In this document: in pieces, positions 61,851 through 64,000 of the stretch
Numbering within the stretch: position 1 is the stretch's first letter
Layout of the letters: each line of letters begins with the position of its first letter
Origin: Acidobacteriota bacterium
Lineage (GTDB): Bacteria > Acidobacteriota > Terriglobia > UBA7540
Direction of reading: 5' to 3'
Assembly (NCBI GenBank): GCA_902812365.1
Contig: CADDZC010000011.1
Span: forward strand, 1-64,000
Length of the DNA stretch: 64,000 nucleotides
Notes under the pieces: model-generated
What the model was told of the DNA's origin: nothing
What the model saw: only the letters and a program-made list of their open reading frames with translations
Databases searched by the model: none
Translations under genes and position numbers: made by a program

Positions 61851-62303
61851 GTGGGTGGCAAACTCATCTTGCTGGTGGAAGACAATTCCAGTGACGAGGA
61901 GCTGGCCGTTCGCGCGCTTCGCCGCGGCGCTCCCTCTCATGAGATCGTGGTGGCGCGGAGCGGGGTGGAGGCGCTGGACTACCTTTTCGCTGAGGGGGTT
62001 TATAAGGGCCGTGATAGCGAGCGGAGGCCGGACCTGGTCCTGCTCGATCTAAAACTCCCCAAGGTTGACGGCCTCGGCGTGCTCGAGAGGATACGCGCCG
62101 ACGAGCGAACCCGCCTGATTCCGGTGGTTATTCTGACCAGCTCGGCCCAGCAGGATGACGTGATCCGGGCTTATCGGCTCGGCTGCAACAGCTACCTTCA
62201 CAAACCCATTGACTTTTCCCGCTTTGTCGAGATGGCTCACACGGTGGTCTCCTACTGGCTGGAAATGAATGTCGTGCCCGGCGAAGGGGGTCGCCCGGCC
62301 TGA
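61851..62303 (+). CDS. Single-domain CheY-like response regulator
   Basis: The 150-residue protein is one receiver domain: acidic pair in ILLVEDNSSDEE, phospho-acceptor Asp in DLVLLDLKLPKVDG, Thr/Ser in VILTSSAQ and the conserved Lys in YLHKPID. There is no DNA-binding output. The form resembles the Rcp1-like regulators often paired with phytochrome-type or hybrid kinases. The start is GTG 61851. Its partner kinase is not next to it; the propeller kinase at 27.7 kb lacks a receiver, but a link is only speculation. Confidence 0.92.
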   Translation: MGGKLILLVEDNSSDEELAVRALRRGAPSHEIVVARSGVEALDYLFAEGVYKGRDSERRPDLVLLDLKLPKVDGLGVLERIRADERTRLIPVVILTSSAQQDDVIRAYRLGCNSYLHKPIDFSRFVEMAHTVVSYWLEMNVVPGEGGRPA

Positions 62304-62403
62304 AGCCGGCACGCCACGCCGATCAGCACGGGGGTTGGCGTGTGAAACGCCGGACGCGATCCCTACCGGCAAGCGGGTCCCGGCAGGGGGAAAGAGGTGC
62401 CCA

Positions 62404-62946
62404 ATGGCGAGAAGTGATGGCCGCTTGGCGGAGCAGTTTCTGGCACAGGCCGCCCGCTCCCTTCAGAAGCATCATTTGCCGCGCATTGAGCAGTGTCTCG
62501 CGCGGCTTTCGCCAGAGCAGATCTGGTGGCGGCCGAACGAGGCCTCGAACAGCGTCGGGAACCTGGTCTTGCATCTGGCGGGCAACGTTCGCCAGTGGAT
62601 TACTTCGGGACTCGGCGGCGCCCCCGACCGCCGCGAGCGCGACCGGGAATTCGCCGAACGCGGACCGATTCCGGGCCGGCGGCTGGCGGCTAGGCTGCGA
62701 AAGACAGTGCGCGAGGCCTGCGGCGTGCTGCGCCGGCTCACGAGTCGCGACCTCGCGCGGGATTACAGGATTCAGAAGTTCAACGTCAGCGGTTTGACGG
62801 CCGTCCTCCACGTAGTCGAACACTTTGCCCACCACAGCGGCCAGATCATTTTTGCCACCAAGCTTCAGTGCGGCGAAGACCTGGGATTCACGCGCCTGCC
62901 GGGATCCACGGCGCCGCGAGCCGGGCGGAGACTGCCCGCCGTCTGA
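62404..62946 (+). CDS. DinB/DUF1572-like four-helix-bundle protein
   Basis: The 180-residue protein has the pattern of the DinB-like fold: IEQCLARLSPEQIWWRPNEASNSVGNLVLHLAGNVRQWI and later VVEHFAHHSGQIIFATKLQ, with three His residues in places used for metal binding in this family (LVLHLAG, HVVEHF, AHHSGQ). Such proteins include thiol transferases and DUF1572 members of unknown role. The start ATG 62404 follows AAAGAGG. The gene may be co-transcribed with the response regulator, 100 bases upstream. Confidence 0.82.
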   Translation: MARSDGRLAEQFLAQAARSLQKHHLPRIEQCLARLSPEQIWWRPNEASNSVGNLVLHLAGNVRQWITSGLGGAPDRRERDREFAERGPIPGRRLAARLRKTVREACGVLRRLTSRDLARDYRIQKFNVSGLTAVLHVVEHFAHHSGQIIFATKLQCGEDLGFTRLPGSTAPRAGRRLPAV

Positions 62947-62999
62947 CGTCGCGCGCCCATCGGCGGAGACCGTGCCCGGTCGAGGGGCCGGCCGGCATC

Positions 63000-64000
63000 T
63001 CAGGGAAGCTGGTGGACCTGGCGGGCGAGCAGGACGTAGGAGCCGGGAGGCGTGGTCACCCCATTGACAGCTACGGGCTGGGCTTCGTAAAACAGCAATC
63101 CCTTCACCAGCAGTGATGCCTGAGGCGTGAGGCGGCTCAAGCCGACCACATTCAGGAAGCTCGTGAGCGGGCTCGTGAACACGTAAATGGGAGCCGGCGG
63201 AGCGCCTGGACCCGCGAACAGGGAGGCGCAAGGTTTGAGGATGAAGCCTCCAGTGCGATCATCCGAGCCTTGGGCGAGGAGCTGGACGAACGCGCCCTCG
63301 TGCGTCTGCGGCTTCAGGTAGATCGAGTCGGCGGCGACGGTCGTGGGGGCCAGCGTCCCGGTGGCCGTCACCGAGCTGGGCGGCTTGGTGAACGCGCCGT
63401 GCACGACCAGTTCCTGCCCCACGGCAATGGCGGTGGGGCCAAAGTCGAGATGGGCGAAGTTGGTGCTCGGAGACGAGCTTTGATAAATCGCCGTGGAGGG
63501 AACATTCACCACCACGACCGAGTCGGGCGGCACGTCGCTGGCCAGTCCCGGGTCGGGCTCCTCTTCCGCCAGAAAGAAGTTGAACTGGGTGACGTCGCCG
63601 TTCGGGTCTTTGGTGACGGTGAAGCGGCCGCTGGCGTCCGTCCCCGTCGGCAGCACGTAGCCGATAAAGCCCAGTTTGTTCTGGGCCACGGAGGCCTGAT
63701 TTTCGATCTGGACGGTGCTGGCCACGAAATTGCCCTGGGCGTCAAGGTTGCCGTCGACTTCGACGACGCTATCGGTCGGTAATTGATTGAGCGGCACGGG
63801 CGAGCAAATCTGGTTGGACACGGTGGCCGGGGCGCACAACTGGGTGGAACTGGTCAAACTCGTCAAGATGGAGGGACCGCTGCCACTGAGTAATTGCAAC
63901 GAGAAATCCCCGATGAAATTCGGATTCGAGCTTGAGGTGTCCACCTGACGGATATACCCGATGACGTCGTCCATTTCGCCAAATCCCGTTGCCGGATCGG
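63000..64000 (-). CDS. Partial exported beta-rich protein, DUF5666-like, cut by window edge
   Basis: The frame is open to the right edge of the window, so the N-terminus is missing; an ATG at 63974 is internal or at least not required, because coding-like residues (DPATGFGE) precede it. The visible 333 residues are rich in Ser, Thr, Pro and Val with beta-strand-like segments. VVEVDGNLDAQGNFVASTVQIE resembles the repeats of DUF5666/DUF4382-type acidobacterial surface proteins. A second similar unit, GQELVVHGAFTK and TTVAADSIYLKP, suggests tandem domains. Probably periplasmic or surface exposed. The role is unknown. Confidence 0.6.
   Translation of the reverse strand, partial: DPATGFGEMDDVIGYIRQVDTSSSNPNFIGDFSLQLLSGSGPSILTSLTSSTQLCAPATVSNQICSPVPLNQLPTDSVVEVDGNLDAQGNFVASTVQIENQASVAQNKLGFIGYVLPTGTDASGRFTVTKDPNGDVTQFNFFLAEEEPDPGLASDVPPDSVVVVNVPSTAIYQSSSPSTNFAHLDFGPTAIAVGQELVVHGAFTKPPSSVTATGTLAPTTVAADSIYLKPQTHEGAFVQLLAQGSDDRTGGFILKPCASLFAGPGAPPAPIYVFTSPLTSFLNVVGLSRLTPQASLLVKGLLFYEAQPVAVNGVTTPPGSYVLLARQVHQLP

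Overview
The window is a GC-rich, densely coded bacterial chromosome segment with about 53 protein genes and two tRNA genes. I see no insertion sequence, prophage or CRISPR array. The mix suggests a Gram-negative soil bacterium of Acidobacteriota type. The pointers are lipid A genes using LpxI, a giant beta-propeller histidine kinase, a fused E1 alpha-beta dehydrogenase, a DUF4097 protein, a TonB-domain protein, Tat components and T6SS subunits. This taxonomic reading is inference; no 16S rRNA gene or other taxonomic marker is present.

Layout. 0-5.6 kb: a PEGA-domain protein cut by the window edge, a nicotinate phosphoribosyltransferase fused to a nicotinamidase, class I fumarase, an AMMECR1 protein and PgsA. 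6.2-8.8 kb (minus): the conserved miaA-hfq-hflX operon, led by an unreported-looking 35-residue membrane microprotein. 9.1-13.4 kb (minus): fabZ-lpxA-lpxI, a Gfo/Idh oxidoreductase and a TonB-like protein. 14.5-20.2 kb (minus): a four-gene operon whose first three products match the mycobacterial route to polyprenyl-phospho-D-arabinose (UbiA-type phosphoribosyltransferase, DprE1, DprE2). Its fourth gene encodes a YfhO-type polytopic membrane protein that could be the sugar transferase. This is the most striking system in the window. 20.5-23 kb: a selenium-binding protein 56/methanethiol oxidase homologue with a coupled membrane protein and a small HMA-like protein. 23.3-25.4 kb: fused E1 of a branched-chain type 2-oxoacid dehydrogenase. 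25.4-35.1 kb: zinc ribbon, subtilase with Trp-rich tail repeats, propeller sensor kinase, a PP2C-Ser/Thr kinase pair and an APC permease.

35.3-46.9 kb: a 59-residue membrane protein coupled to a highly divergent Amt-family protein, a DUF4097 protein, a DUF374 acyltransferase, CoaE, FolD, tRNA-Ala(CGC), a zinc ribbon, an S41 protease, and sucA-sucB. 46.9-52.6 kb (minus): tssK-tssL-tssM, the membrane/baseplate part of a type VI secretion system, without the other T6SS genes. 53-58 kb: a Lys-rich secreted peptide with a strong terminator, a DUF885 protein, tRNA-Asn(GTT), two tandem tatA genes and a Tat-dependent GH29 fucosidase. 58-64 kb: rsmD, recG, an ECF sigma factor, a CheY-like regulator, a DinB-like protein and a partial exported repeat protein.

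How genes work together. Envelope biogenesis dominates: lipid A, phosphatidylglycerol, a probable arabinose-modified glycan, an outer-membrane energy-transduction component, Tat and T6SS. Central metabolism is represented by the 2-oxoglutarate dehydrogenase E1/E2, fumarase and the branched-chain E1. Genes within operons are repeatedly joined by 4-nt stop/start overlaps (ATGA or GTGA), which I used to set several start codons.
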